Program-made: the position numbers and the translations under genes
Notes under the pieces: model-generated
What the model saw: only the letters and a program-made list of their open reading frames with translations
Database searches by the model: none
What the model was told of the DNA's origin: nothing
In this document: positions 23,408 to 34,789 of the stretch, piece by piece
Layout: the number at the start of each line of letters is the position of its first letter
Numbering within the stretch: position 1 is the stretch's first letter
Assembly: GCA_027924585.1 (NCBI GenBank)
Contig: BSBM01000461.1
Coordinates: forward strand, 6,322,501 to 6,386,500
From: Larix kaempferi
Taxonomy: Eukaryota > Streptophyta > Pinopsida > Pinales > Pinaceae
Length of the DNA stretch: 64,000 bases
Direction: 5' to 3'

Positions 23408-24473
23408 ATGGACATCTTTCGTGATATTCCAGAAGAAATCGGTCGAGAGTGCCTGCTCAGAGTGGCATACAGGTCACATGATAATGTTAAAGCCGTGTGC
23501 AGAAGCTGGGAGACTATGCTGAGTAGCCCGCGGTTCTATGAGGACAGAAAGATCTCTCGGACTAGCCAGCAATTGATATGTATGATGCAGGTTATTCCTC
23601 AAGGGAATTCGGCTGAGGATAACTGCCAGTGTGCCCCAGTTTATGGGATAACTCTGTATGATCCTCTGCAGGGGACCTGGGATCGGCTCCCTTCAATTCC
23701 AGAATTTCCTGATGGGATTTCCCTCTTCTGTCACTGCGTTTGCGTGGATCAAAAGCTGGTTGTGATTGGGGGATGGAATCCCATGGAATCCCACCTGCTG
23801 GGAGGCAATGAAATGGGTTTTCATCTATGACTTCACGTCCGGTATATGGGTTCGAGGAGCCAATATGCCCACGGTTCGCTCCTTTTTCGCCTGTTCTGTC
23901 TCTACCGATGGGCTTATCTACGTCGCCGGAGGACAGGATGACAATAAAAACGCTCTGCGGACTGCAGAGACATATGATGTTAGACATGACAAGTGGGAAT
24001 TTCTGCCTCCCATGAGCCAAGAGCAAGATCGATGCCACGGGGTCTTTTTGGATGGAAAATTCACTGTAATATGCGGGTACGCCACAGAAGCGCAGGGTCG
24101 ATTCGAGAAGAGTACGGAAGTATTTGATCCCAGTACAGGCGTCTGGAGCAGATTGGAGAATATGTGGAGTTTTGGGGGAAGCCAGAGGTCGTGCTTAGCT
24201 GCCTTCGGGCACTTGTATTTCTTCCATAATCAACGAGTGATGCGATATAACTGCAAGGAGAACGTTTGGGAATCGGTGGCGTCCCTTCCTGAAAAAATGG
24301 ACGTTGTTACCTGCGCCACAATGTGGCGTGACAAGATATTTGTGAGTGGTACTACCAGCTGTTGGGGTGAGCAGGTGTGTTACATGTTCCACAACTCAGG
24401 GAAGTGGGTTCCCATTGACAGGCCACATGACTTTGAAGGCTTTGTTCAGAGTGCAATAACTGTGGAGTTGTAA
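23408..24473 (+). pseudogene. F-box/kelch-repeat protein gene, frameshifted
   Basis: This is the only host gene I recognise. Such proteins bind SKP1 in an SCF ubiquitin ligase through the F-box and bind a substrate through kelch repeats; some plant relatives mark phenylalanine ammonia-lyase or cytokinin-response proteins for breakdown. The ATG at 23408 gives an F-box in residues 1-45 ('DIPEEIGRECLLRV', 'VCRSWE'). Kelch repeats follow: 'VVIGGW', 'FFACSV...IYVAGGQDDNKNALRTAE', 'DKWEFLPPMSQERD'-like, 'FTVICGY'. A 10-bp tandem duplication (23774-23783 and 23784-23793) breaks the frame. As it stands, translation ends at 23830 after 140 residues, with an F-box but almost no kelch domain. Without the duplication the gene would encode 351 residues, a normal size for the family. 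There are no introns and no other stop, so the damage looks recent, or is an assembly error. Confidence 0.9.
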
Positions 24474-24813
24474 GCATATTCAGTTCGATGCACGACTATG
24501 ATAAGCCTGCACATTAGAACTATGTGTCTTAGGTTTACCGTTATCATTTGGATTTGTGCATTGTTTAATTACATAAATTTTCTATATTTGAGACATGATG
24601 ATGATGCATGCAAGGCCTACGTTGACTTCCCTAAAAGTTAAAAATTCAAGAGAGCAACGTTGCCTTCACTAAAAGTTAAAATTCAAGAGGGCGTGCATTT
24701 AAGTCCCTCTCAAATTTCTATCGATGGTCCAATACAAAATAAAACCAAAACAAGGACAGTAAACAAGTTCGTGGAGTGAAGTTATAAAAAATATGTTTGA
24801 TACATTATTAGTA
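24474..24813. other. 3' flank of the F-box gene
   Basis: No gene seen. A short phrase, 'gttgcctt(c)actaaaagttaaa', occurs twice near 24630 and 24660. Confidence 0.5.
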
Positions 24814-25125
24814 TAGATCCATTTTAAAAGGGGATCTATCAAGTGTCGATAGGAATCAAATCTCTCAAAATTGCAAACCCTTTTTTAGATTAGAATTGTT
24901 GAGGAAGTGTGTAATGCAATATTTATAGTTTTAATTTATCTAATTTGTGGAGTTTTATATTATGCAGTTCTAAATATTTTAAATATAATTTGAGTGGATA
25001 TGTTATTTTTTATATTTTTTTATTATTTTTATAAAAGACATGTGTCAACTATAGGATGAGCATGAAAGGAGTTACACATCTCTCTACTAGTTGTAAAATG
25101 CACCTTTTAAGTCTAACAAGAACCT
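24814..25125. repeat. Direct repeat copy A, about 310 bp
   Basis: The segment starts TAGATCCATTTTAAAAGG and is matched in the same orientation by 25711-26010. Shared landmarks are 'atcaagtgtc', 'ttttagattagaa', 'gtgtaatgcaa', 'ttatctaatttgtg' and 'ggagttacacatctc'. It is a decayed dispersed repeat with no coding potential. Confidence 0.7.
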
Positions 25126-25710
25126 CAAGCATTTATTTCTTATGTTGTTTTTCCAAATTTTGTTCATAAATACTAAGAATACCAAGATACATTTGACATG
25201 TCATCCACTTCATGCACTTGTCTCTCTCATATTTATACCAACCTAGCATACAAAAAACAAATTCCAAGTAAATCTTTGGAGGTAAAAAAAGTTTAATACT
25301 ATAGCATTATAATATGCAACACTTATTTCAAAAAGTAATGATAGGTAGATGACCACTATTACTTTTAAGATTGACAACATTTTTATTTGTTTATTATTTT
25401 TCGTTAATCTAATTAATGATCAAGTTAATTTTATTAAAACATATAATCCAATCAAAATTTAATTTATATAAAAATAAATTATATAAATAAAAAACAAATA
25501 AATCAATTTTTTTCATAAAGTTTCATATATTTGGTTTCTCTGTTGCCATACAAAATAATCACCTTTTTTCATAAATATTCATATCTTTGGTTTCTCTATA
25601 TCACCCTACAAACTAATAAAGTAAGAAAGTATAAACTTTCATATGCTTGATTTTTTTATATCACCTTATTAAATGATACAAATTAATATTTTTTATTTCT
25701 TTATACAACA
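25126..25710. other. Gene-free AT-rich spacer
   Basis: AT-rich, with 'tttcatatatttggtttctct' repeated in variants near 25525, 25575 and 25635. Confidence 0.5.
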
Positions 25711-26060
25711 TAGATCCATTTTAAAAGGAGATTTATCAAGTGTCAAGAAAGATCAAAATTAATCTTTTAAAGGTGTAAACTCCTTTTTAGATTAGAAATA
25801 TTCAAAAAATGTGTAATGCAAGGTTTATGGTTCTAATTTATCTAATTTGTGAAGTTTTATACTATGTTGCTCTAAATATTATAAATCTAATTTGAGCAAC
25901 ATGGTATTTTTTATAATATTTTATTATTTTTATAAAAGACACTATAGGATGCGCAAAGAAGGAGGAGTTACACATCTCCCCCTATTGGGTTGTAGAATGT
26001 GCCTTTTAAACACAATTACACATCTCCCCCTATTGGATTGTAGAATGAGCCTCTTAGGCG
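25711..26060. repeat. Direct repeat copy B, with a 48-bp tandem end
   Basis: This is the partner of copy A. Its end is further duplicated: 'ttacacatctccccctattgg' occurs at 25968 and again at 26016, a 48-bp period. Confidence 0.7.
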
Positions 26061-27584
26061 CAATACAATACAAAGGGAAAAAAAAAATGTTAATTGGAGC
26101 ATGTAACTTTCCACGAATGATAGATAAATTAAAAAAAAAAACATCTGAAATATGGGCCGAGTAGCGCAAACAATGCAAAGCCAAAGCAAGAATGTAATAT
26201 ATAACAGGTAAGAGTTTATGTTCGAGCGTTTATCTATTCACATTCATTAAGTAAATGGATTTTAATGATTGCAATTTTTGACCCAATTTACAGGTACCAT
26301 TATGAATTATGAATGTGTTAATAGATTTTAAATTCAATGTGAATAGATTTTACAGCCAATATGCTTATTATCAAAATTTCCACGTCAAATTCCAAACATT
26401 GCTCTCATTCAAACCGAAAAGCAAACCAATTATCTTCATTTCTGTTATCTTCAAACCAAACCTAATTTTATAAAAGTATCACTCCTTGGTGTCATACAAA
26501 TCTAGGTACAACACTTACGAAGTTTGTTGTAAGACTCCATGTCAAGTTCCACACACGTTCTACTCCTGTTGGTTTGTATCTTGATCTCTAAAGAGTTTGC
26601 TTAGGATTTTATCTTTTCCTAAATCATCTAAATTGACTTTCCTTCACTTTTAACTCAAGGTTATATGTCTACTTGGTCACATATACGAGATAAAGAAACT
26701 AATTAGTCAATGAATTAACCACGAAAAATTTGGAATTTGAATTAACCTCAATGAGGAATTAATCATATAATTTTGAATTTGTACTCTAAAATATAAGATA
26801 TAGCTTTTTTTAAGATAAATGTAAAAGGAGAAATAAAGATATGGTTTTTTAAGATAAATTTTGAATTTGTACTCTAAAATATAAGATATAGGTTTTTTTT
26901 AAGATAAATGTAAAAGAAGAAACAAAGATATAGTTTTTTAAGATAAATGTAAAAGGAGAAGCAAATGGATATGGTAAACTTGTAATGTAGTAAAACATTG
27001 TTTTCTAATAACTCAATGCATATTTATCATTTTAATTTCAAATAAATACAAGTAGCAATTACCTCTTAAAGAACAAAGAAATATAAGCAACCCTAATAAA
27101 AAAAAATAGAGTATACTTTTGAGAAAATAACATATTTTGTAAGACAATCACAATGTCGATATTAATGGACATTAATGACATGGAAAGATTTTAGTATCAC
27201 ATGAAACCAAAGGATTGAAATCAAGCAATTCGAAAGGTAAGCAAAATGTGTATAAAGGTGTTCATTCAATGGTTTTTAATGACATAAGGGTTTCCATAAC
27301 ATGGCATGAAACCAAAAGTTTTTTCACATTAAAAATTTTCAAGGGAACCACATCATGATGAGAAAATACCTAATTAATGTAAAAGAACATGAAATTCAAT
27401 AATATTAATAATATATAAGTTTATAAAGGAGTGTGTGCAAGAAGATGAGGGTCACTTTAGATGCAATCCTACTTTTTCAAAACTCGTTCCTGATACATAA
27501 AAACATAATGCATTTCTGATACTTAGCACCTGCTATGGTAAGACCTAAGCCTGACATGTCACTGGACATGTAGGATAGGTAACC
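26061..27584. other. Gene-free AT-rich stretch
   Basis: No gene found in 1.5 kb. An 88-bp tandem duplication starts at 26771 and 26859 ('ttttgaatttgtactctaaa'), with a partial third copy to about 26960. Confidence 0.55.
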
Positions 27585-27636
27585 ATAACGTGTACGCGTT
27601 ATAGAACTACAAAACGCGTACGCGTTATTGAAATCT
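27585..27636. repeat. 26-bp palindromic repeat cluster, left
   Basis: Two tandem copies of a 26-bp unit (27585-27610, 27611-27636). The cores read ATAACGTGTACGCGTTAT and AAACGCGTACGCGTTAT, near-palindromes. The same unit and period occur at 44911-44988 and 47993-48096. A likely first coding exon begins 91 bp to the right. Confidence 0.85.
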
Positions 27637-28114
27637 ACAATCAATTTAAAAACATAGTGCCAACCACCCCCGACCACCCGCGGCGCTCTTCACGCATCAG
27701 AAACGCAAAATAGAGGTTGGACGAGGATGGTTTGTGTGCCCTGGAGTATCGGTGGAGGTCAATTTAGCTGGAGGGGAGGCAAATTCACCGGTGGAATGTC
27801 ATCTAATCAGGTAATTCATTCACCCATACCATTTTTTTGTCATATCTTAACCTAAATTACTATTTTTTTATTATTTAAAACAACCTAGTTTTGTAATATT
27901 GATAAAATTGGGAATAACCCAATCTCTAATTAAATTCACATCTCCCTCAACCAAGATGACTGAATAATTAAAATGAATCCCTTTTCAAAAACTCAAAAAT
28001 TCCTAATCCAACCAAAAATTGAAAAAAATAGAACTCCCTCATTTCTCCAATGTATCCATCTAAGTCACCTGACACAAGGACATGGGACACGGTGACCCTC
28101 GGAATTAGGACACG

Positions 28115-28115
<1 letters not shown>

Positions 28116-28168
<53 letters not shown>
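28116..28168. repeat. (AT)n microsatellite
   Basis: About 53 bp of unbroken AT dinucleotides, inside the presumed first intron of the plus-strand gene. Confidence 0.95.
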
Positions 28169-28171
<3 letters not shown>

Positions 28172-28499
28172 AAATATATTAAAATTTAAAAATATAGACA
28201 TGTAGATCCAATAAAATTTAACATTTACAATTACAAATATTCAATAGAAATTACATTTACAATTACAAATATGAAATATTCAATAGAAATTAGATCATTC
28301 ACAAATCACAACACATTTGTCATTCACAATCACAAATCACAACGAGACATTGAGACACATAGATGCATGTCAGAGACTCGGAACCATATTTCTCATTAAG
28401 TCATTAAAATCAAAATGTATTACATAGATGTCAGAATGCCACTGGGCACTAGCAAATGCCAAATAGACTAATAGTCTAATAGTAAATACAAAAAAGGAG

Positions 28500-29270
28500 T
28501 GGATCAAGATGGAAGAATCCCATCTGTCAATGACTCAATAGTCCTCCTCCATGCCTGAATCAACAAACTCATCACTGCCCTGATCCTCCTCCTCCTCCCC
28601 CTCTCTACCAATCTGACTAACTGCATCTGCTGGTGTGGAGGATGACCCCTCCATACGATCACCCTCATCAAAAGTGACCTACTCTAGCACTGGATCATTA
28701 AGATCCATGTTGGCTAATGCCAACTAAGTACTGTTGTCCAAACCCATCTCATTAGGAAAGACATCCCTCAAGGCTATCTTTTGTAGAAGAGGGCATGTTG
28801 CCCCATGATTTGTCCACCAAACAAGGGGTTTCTTAACCCCCATGTCTCTAACCACCTCATATCCTCCAAATCTCCCAGTGCCACTAGAAAACTCATAAAA
28901 TTCCTCCTCCACCACCTCAAGATGGTTTCTATCCTGAAGTAGCCGTCTAAGTGCTATCTTCCTCCCCTCTGAGATCTCTCCATCCATCATAGGAGGGACT
29001 CTGGATGAGGGCCCTGACCCACCACTGAGCCAATCCTAAGCGTAGAACCTGGGGTTCAATGAGTGGACCAAGCAATGCAAAGGTGTGCAAACTCGTACAT
29101 ATCCATTTCATTCCATGCCACTTTGTCCTCCCCTCCAACCACAAGGCGTAATATGTTGAAATCAATAAATTTAATGTTAGCTTATGAAGTTGATGGAAAT
29201 ATTGTTTTCTGCAATGGACGTAAAGGCCAAAACATGTCAAAATAATACTCCTAAATTCTAAGAAACCCAA
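28500..29270 (-). pseudogene. hAT transposase C-terminal remnant
   Basis: On the minus strand this encodes the C-terminal end of a plant hAT transposase. 'WNEMDMYEFAHL' lies near 29100, 'MMDGEISEGRKIALRRLLQDR' near 28985, and 'KKPLVWWTNHGATCPLLQKIALR' near 28830, the start of the hAT dimerisation domain. The expected continuation with the 'CERNWS' block is missing; an acidic tail follows directly ('GREGEEEEDQGSDEF', about 28570). The frame shifts at least twice between 29110 and 28990, and there are stops near 28725. It is a dead fragment. The left part of the transposase is absent from the window. Confidence 0.7.
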
Positions 29271-31654
29271 GTTTGCATGGAAAAGTCACCAATGAGGGTT
29301 AAGAAGTGCCTTAACTTCTAGAAAGAAGTTGAACGAAACTTACTTTTTAATTGTTAAATGTTTAATTTTAAGTTTTAAATGTATGTAAGTGAATGCCATT
29401 AAATGGCTTACTTGAGTTTGATTTAATACATTTTCAATTTTGAAGAGACGTCATTATATACCATGTATATGTTTCTAATGATTTTCGTATTGATGTCTTT
29501 ATTGCAGTTATGGCTATGGACACCAATGCCAAGATACTGATTGAGCTTGCCCACTTGAGGGGCATTAGTGCAACTTTTAGTGGTGGTGACAGTATTCGCC
29601 ACTCGCTTGCATCAACCTTGGATGCAATTGTTGACACCATTTCACAGTCTAGCAATGTACTATATGATATTACATCATATAGATAAAGAAAATGACAACA
29701 ATGTGCTGATGGGCTAGACTACAATGCAATAAAAAAGTTGAAAATATCCAAAGATCTCATATTTGCATTGTTTAGGGAGCCTCGGACGGGGGAAATCCCA
29801 AATGTAAACAGGCCGCAAATCTCCATTTAGTGGTGCACATTTCAACCATTTGTTGATAACTGGATGGACAGATGGTACATGGTTTTTGATATGCCACCAC
29901 ACAACAACATGGAAATTCCCTTGTATTTCCTTCGAAAGATGTACACAGAGTTCGTGTTACATAAACACGTAAACTATTTTGACATCTTGCAATTTCAGGG
30001 GATCGGTGGGGGGATTCCCCAAAACTGACCCAATGCGAGGCTTAGAGACCAGGATCGCTCTATCCCTGCACCTCGCAGGAAGTTGCCTGGGCCAGATGTC
30101 CCACCTGCACATCGTATTATTCAACAGACACTGGATGCATTTTTGAGTTTGGCACGGGTGGTTGTTCGCCATGGCACTATGGTTCAACATATGGGTGAGG
30201 AAGGGACATCTGTCCCTGGTGTGGTACATACACCAGCTCGTCACCATCCAGGACCATCAACTAGTGCAGGGCCATCCACTAGTGCAGGACCATCGACACA
30301 TCCCCATCCTAGTACTGATCCTCACGAGTGCACATCATGTGGTCATCCCTGCTATGGTCTTGCCTCAAATGTTGCCTTCAGTGGGTTTTTTGAGAGAGGT
30401 ATGTTGATGGTTAATTGTAATAAATTCTTCATTTATTTTCGTCTTTGTACACATATATATAGTTTGAGATAATATATTAATTTTGTGAACTTCCAGTTGA
30501 TGCTTTATGCTGGCAGCGATGCCCCAGAGCCGGATGTTCCAGACTCTACAAGGGGGCATGATGCTACCCATTTGGTAGGCCCATCTTATATAGCACCTAT
30601 TGTCGTATCTCACACCGAAGTAAACATTTTAAAATTTTAGTTTTTTAATACTTGTTAATTTGTTAATTTCCACATACTTTACATTTTAGTTCACTAATGC
30701 TATCTATGGTCTAATATTTACAATTATTAAACTTGCAGATGGCAGATCCTTCACAGGGGCAAGGTAATGTGGAGGTAGCACCCATGATCGTACCGTCCCA
30801 TGAAACATCTGGGCTCCAGGTAAACAATTAAAAATGACATTTTTTAAATACATGTTTGTTTGTTGAATCATGCATGTCTAACTACATGAACACTTGCTGA
30901 CTGTAGGCACCATCCGAGACATCTAGACCATTGCCTGGATTTGTATCTCCCTCCAGGCCATTAGTGAACAAGGGTTGTGTGTATGTGAGGCGTTCTACTC
31001 CTAGAACGACTCCAGCGGCCCACAACCATGGGCTTACTCACACCATGGCAATGTATATCCTTCGATGATATTTGTTGTTTAACTTGAAATCCAGTGCATA
31101 AATCATTTTCGTTAATGTTTGAATTGCATGTTTACTGCATCAGGAACTCGAGTTGTCTACTAAAAACCTCGCATTGATGGTTGATGCAGCAGTCAGTGCC
31201 GCACCTGCAATGGAAATTGATCAAACACAGGTATGTAACTATTTCAACATTATCTTTACATAGTTTATTATTGTTGTCTATTATTTATTCATGCATTTCT
31301 AACTATTTCAACATTTTTTCATTCTAGCCACCACCAGTAGGAGCAGTTCTTGGCCCCCCTGGTTCGACCATCCTGGATGTTCAACCAACGGCTCCATTTG
31401 CTACACAAGCAACACAATCTCCTTTGTCAGTTGAGGTGAGATGTCCTTTAGTGACCAAGTGTTTCATGCACTTTCCATGCACCAGTTGATAATTGTTGAG
31501 TTAATTGTTGAGCTAATATATTAGTGTACATAGTTAGTTGAATTTAACAATTGATATTTAATTTGCAGGATCCAGAGACGCACACTGATCCTAGAGATGT
31601 GCCTAGAGGATCAACGTCGGGAAAGAACAAGAGGAAGCTTGAGTTTTGATGTGT

Positions 31655-31850
31655 CTTATGGGATATATGTACATTTGGATACATGTACATGTGGCTTTGA
31701 TAGTTTTGGATAGTTTTGGACACATGTGCTTTTGGATACTTTTGTATATATATGTACTTTTCGATACATTCACTTTTGGAGACATGTACATTGACTTAAT
31801 TGGATACATGTACTTTTGGAGACATGCACATTGACATTTCACTTATAAAT
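31655..31850. repeat. Degenerate TTTTGGATACATGTAC repeat
   Basis: Just after the stop codon of the plus-strand gene, variants of TTTTGGATACATGTAC or TTTTGGAGACATGTACATTGAC recur about eight times. It may be a 3' untranslated region that grew by slippage. Confidence 0.7.
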
Positions 31851-32616
31851 GAATGATACATTTCACTTTGTATTTGTTCTTCGGTTTCCATGTGTTCTTG
31901 TGTCAATCTAATGTGTTGATTTGTGTGGATTATCTATTACTCATGAATGCGCTATGTCAAAAGAACAAACTAATATATTTAAAGGCTTCAACGAACTCAC
32001 TACATGCATGCACTAATTGGTATCTAATTAAAATTTGTGATTTTGGATGATCATTACAAGTTATGTCAACGCTCTTGCTCGTGTAAGTTAATCAAACCAA
32101 ATGCAATACAATTTTTTTCAAGGTTTCAATGAACTCACCCATGCACACTAATTGGATAGGTGTAATTAAAATTTGTGAGTTTGGATGATTAAATTACAAG
32201 TTAAGTCAATGTTCAAGTGTAATTTAATAAAACTAAGTGCAATACATGCTACACATTTCATCAATGCCCAATATTTGATTGTACAATTAGAATCAACACT
32301 ACATATGAGTAACTACATACAAGTGCTCAAAGCAACATTGGTGAAAGGAACAAACGTTACCTCGGGATTCAAGAAATAAAGTGCCTTCTAATGCTGGTTG
32401 GGAAGGATATGCTTGGCTATCCTTATGGCTTGGAGTTCATCTTCATGTAGATAAGTACTCTTGTTGTCATGTGTCATTAAGGTTTTTTCATGTGGTAAAA
32501 CCCTTCAGGGTCAGGGTTTGTTCATCATTTCACTGTACTTGATTTCTAAACATATAATTATTCTAAGAAAGGTTGCTAGGTTTTCTTCCCCATGAGGGTT
32601 TCCTGGGATAAAATGT
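31851..32616. other. Gene-free stretch with a 143-bp duplication
   Basis: Two diverged copies near 31986-32106 and 32127-32250 share 'actaattgg', 'aattaaaatttgtga' and 'aatgcaataca'. No gene seen. Confidence 0.6.
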
Positions 32617-33246
32617 TGTGTCTCTTGTCCATGAACAACATTTTCATGCGACTTGCAGCTCGACATAACCTAGAAACCGGACGTCGGACCGATGAACTGT
32701 CGACTCCATTGGTCCCCTAGCATGCGCTTACCTCTAGGGGGCTCTCTCCCTCGTCTCCCCATGGCCCCGTGGCTTCATTGTGCATTCATTTTGTAAACTA
32801 GGGTTTTTCTCAATTTCATTCCATGCAATTGCGCATTGGTGGGTCAACTCTGCAAAAAACTCCCCTAAGCCAGTGTTGGCAGTGTTCCCACATCAGCATT
32901 TCCCACACACACTTGCAGGAGCCAACGTCATGCAATCTTCCTGCTCCATTTGCTTTTTGGCTCCCGGGCAGAAATTCACCAAGTGTCCCTGAATGACATT
33001 TTCATGCGACTTGCAGCTCGACATAACTTGGAAACTGGACGTTGGACCGATGAACCGTCGACTCCGTTGGTCTCCTGGCATGCGATTACCTCTAGGGGGC
33101 CCTCTCCCTCGTCTCCCCATGGCCCAGTGGCTTCATTGTGCATTCATTTCATAAACTAGGGTTTTGCTCAATTTAATTGCATGCAATCTCGCATTGGTGG
33201 GTCAACTCTGCAAAAACCTCCTCCAAGCCAGTGTTGGTAGTGTTCC
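32617..33246. repeat. 359-bp satellite array, left part
   Basis: Tandem monomers of about 359 bp: 'attttcatgcgacttgcag' recurs near 32639 and 32998. Each copy has GTCGACTCC(A/G)TTGGT, then CTCGTCTCCCCATGGCC, and AAACTAGGGTTTT. The last contains TAGGGTTT, the plant telo-box. About 1.8 monomers lie left of the copia insertion; the array resumes at 38554. The short open frames on both strands are by-products of the repeat. Confidence 0.93.
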
Positions 33247-33878
33247 TGTTGGTTGTGGAGCTAGATCTTCTAGTCTCATAGATGATATTGTATCAGCCGT
33301 TTTTGTACCCCAGTTTTATATGATATGTAGGTGGACTGTACACTCACCCCAGCGGGGGGGGTGTGGGGGGGCATCGCCCCCCCACGGGGTTCCAGGGGGG
33401 ACCATGCCCCTTGGCTGGGGGGTCCGGGGGATAGTGGTCCCTCGGCAGGGGTTCGGGGGTAGCGCCCTTGAAAAATGGGGGTTCGAGGGCAACGCCCCCG
33501 AAGAAAATTTTTGGGGTTGTTTTGCGGGCTCATGGTTTTGGGTATCCCATGGTATTTTCCCATTGTATTTCCCTTATAAAAGAAAGACATTGTAATACGT
33601 CTAGGGTAGAGGATGTATTAGGTTTTATGCATTGTAAAGATCTCTGAGATCAGGAGAGAGACTGTGAAACGGAGAAGAGGAAGTGCAGCGGTTGTGCTGC
33701 AGGTTGTATCCCTTCACCTTGCTGGACGGTAATAATAATAAGGACTGGAAAATTCAGTGTGGACGTAGCCCAAGTTGGGTGAACCACGATATATCTGTGT
33801 CTCTCTTGTAATGTGTATGTGTGATTATATTTGCATTTCTATTTATTATTATTGCTCTGTGATCCTGTTTTTCTAACA
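33247..33878 (+). repeat. 5' LTR of the satellite copia
   Basis: This LTR starts TGTTGGTTGTGG and ends TTTTTCTAACA. TATAAAAG at 33575-33582 is the likely promoter. A G-rich block at about 33350-33500 holds several self-complementary GGGGGCAACGCCCCC-like pieces that could form strong hairpins. GTGGACGTAGCCCAA near 33762 marks R/U5. Confidence 0.95.
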
Positions 33879-33880
33879 AT

Positions 33881-33893
33881 TGGTATCTGAGCC
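33881..33893 (+). promoter_or_regulatory. Primer-binding site, initiator tRNA-Met
   Basis: TGGTATCTGAGCC, two bases after the LTR, differs from the usual site by one base. Confidence 0.85.
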
Positions 33894-33953
33894 AAAGGTC
33901 TATTTGGTAGTTAAACCCGCAGGAAGAAAGGGTTTCTGGTTCGAGTGGGAGTA

Positions 33954-34760
33954 ATGGCAGAAGAAGGAAAGTTTAAGGTTGAGAAGTTTAATGGCCAAAA
34001 CTTCGGGTTATGGAAGATGCAAATGGAGGACTATCTGTACTAGAAGGATCTATTCCTACCGTTGGGAGGAAAAGCAAAGCAGCCGACGGCTATGAAGGAC
34101 GAAGAATGGGAGGTTCTTGACAGAAAGGCTCTGGGAACAATACGGTTGAGCCTGGCTTCGTCGGTGGCTTTCAATATCTCAAAAGAAACGACAACACAGG
34201 GTTTGATGAAAGCATTGGGTAAGCTGTATGAAAAACCCTCGGCCTCCAACAAGGTATTTCTAATGAAGCGTTTATTTAATATGAAGATGTCTGAAGGTGG
34301 ATCTGTTACTGATCATTTAAATGAGTTTAATACGGTTACAAATCAGCTAAGTTCTGTAAGTGTGAACTTTGATGATGAGGTTAGGGCTCTTCTAATCTTG
34401 TGTTCATTGCCAGAAAGCTGGAATAGCTTGGTCATGGCTGTAAGTAACTCTGTCTCTGGTTCAAACACCTTGAAATTTGATGATGTTATTGGTGTTATTC
34501 TTAGCGAGGAAATGCAAAGAAAAAGCACAGGTGAGACATCAGGTAATGCGTTGACCATGGAGAGCAGGGGAAGACAAAAGGAGAGAGGAAAGAGCCAAGG
34601 TAATCGTGGAAAGTCTAAAACGGGAAGATCCAAGTCTAGACTGGGAAAGATAGAGTGCTGAAACTGTGGAAAGAAAGGACATTTGAAGAAAGACTGCAAA
34701 TCTCTAAAGAAGAAAGGAGATGCACAGAAGGAAACTACCAAGGAAGCAAATGTAGTAGGT
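33954..34760 (+). pseudogene. Gag of the satellite copia, decayed
   Basis: The start is ATG 33954, which gives 'MAEEGKFKVEKFNGQNFGLWKMQM', a typical copia gag beginning. An in-frame TAG lies at 34041-34043. The body reads 'FLMKRLFNMKMSEGGSVTDHL' and 'EFNTVTNQL'. A CCHC zinc knuckle is at about 34656-34697 (C-x2-C-GKKGH-x4-C), with TGA at 34659-34661 directly after its first Cys, a place where Trp (TGG) is common. It would form the particle and hold the RNA. Confidence 0.92.
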
Positions 34761-34789
34761 GATGTGTTACAGGATGCTTTGATTCTTGC

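Larger units (their letters stand above)
27727..31649 (+). pseudogene. Unrecognised multi-exon gene with Pro/Ser/Thr-rich modular tail
   Basis: I do not recognise this family. A possible first exon is 27727-27810 (ATG, 28 codons, then a GT donor); its link to the rest is tentative. A larger region from an acceptor near 29507 to 30398 encodes 'AIKKLKISKDLIFALFREP', 'FVDNWMDRWYMVFDMPPH' and 'FLRKMYTEFVLHKHVNYFDILQ', then a tail with 'GPSTSAGPSTSAGPST' and 'CTSCGHPCYG'. It has stops near 29684, 29827 and 30026. Four small exons follow: 30739-30819, about 30907-31060, 31144-31230 and 31328-31435, and a last one at 31569-31649 ending TGA. The clear ones have AG/GT borders and lengths divisible by three, and are rich in Pro, Ser and Thr. 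The gene is decayed upstream. A hAT fragment lies inside its presumed first intron. Confidence 0.5.

Noticed and set aside
26150-26215. tRNA-like start 'gggccgagtagcgc'
   Set aside because: No acceptor-stem pairing, anticodon arm or T-loop could be fitted.
32893-33595. Gly/Pro/Arg-rich frames in the satellite and the adjacent LTR
   Set aside because: The same frames recur in each monomer or LTR copy and cross the LTR boundary.
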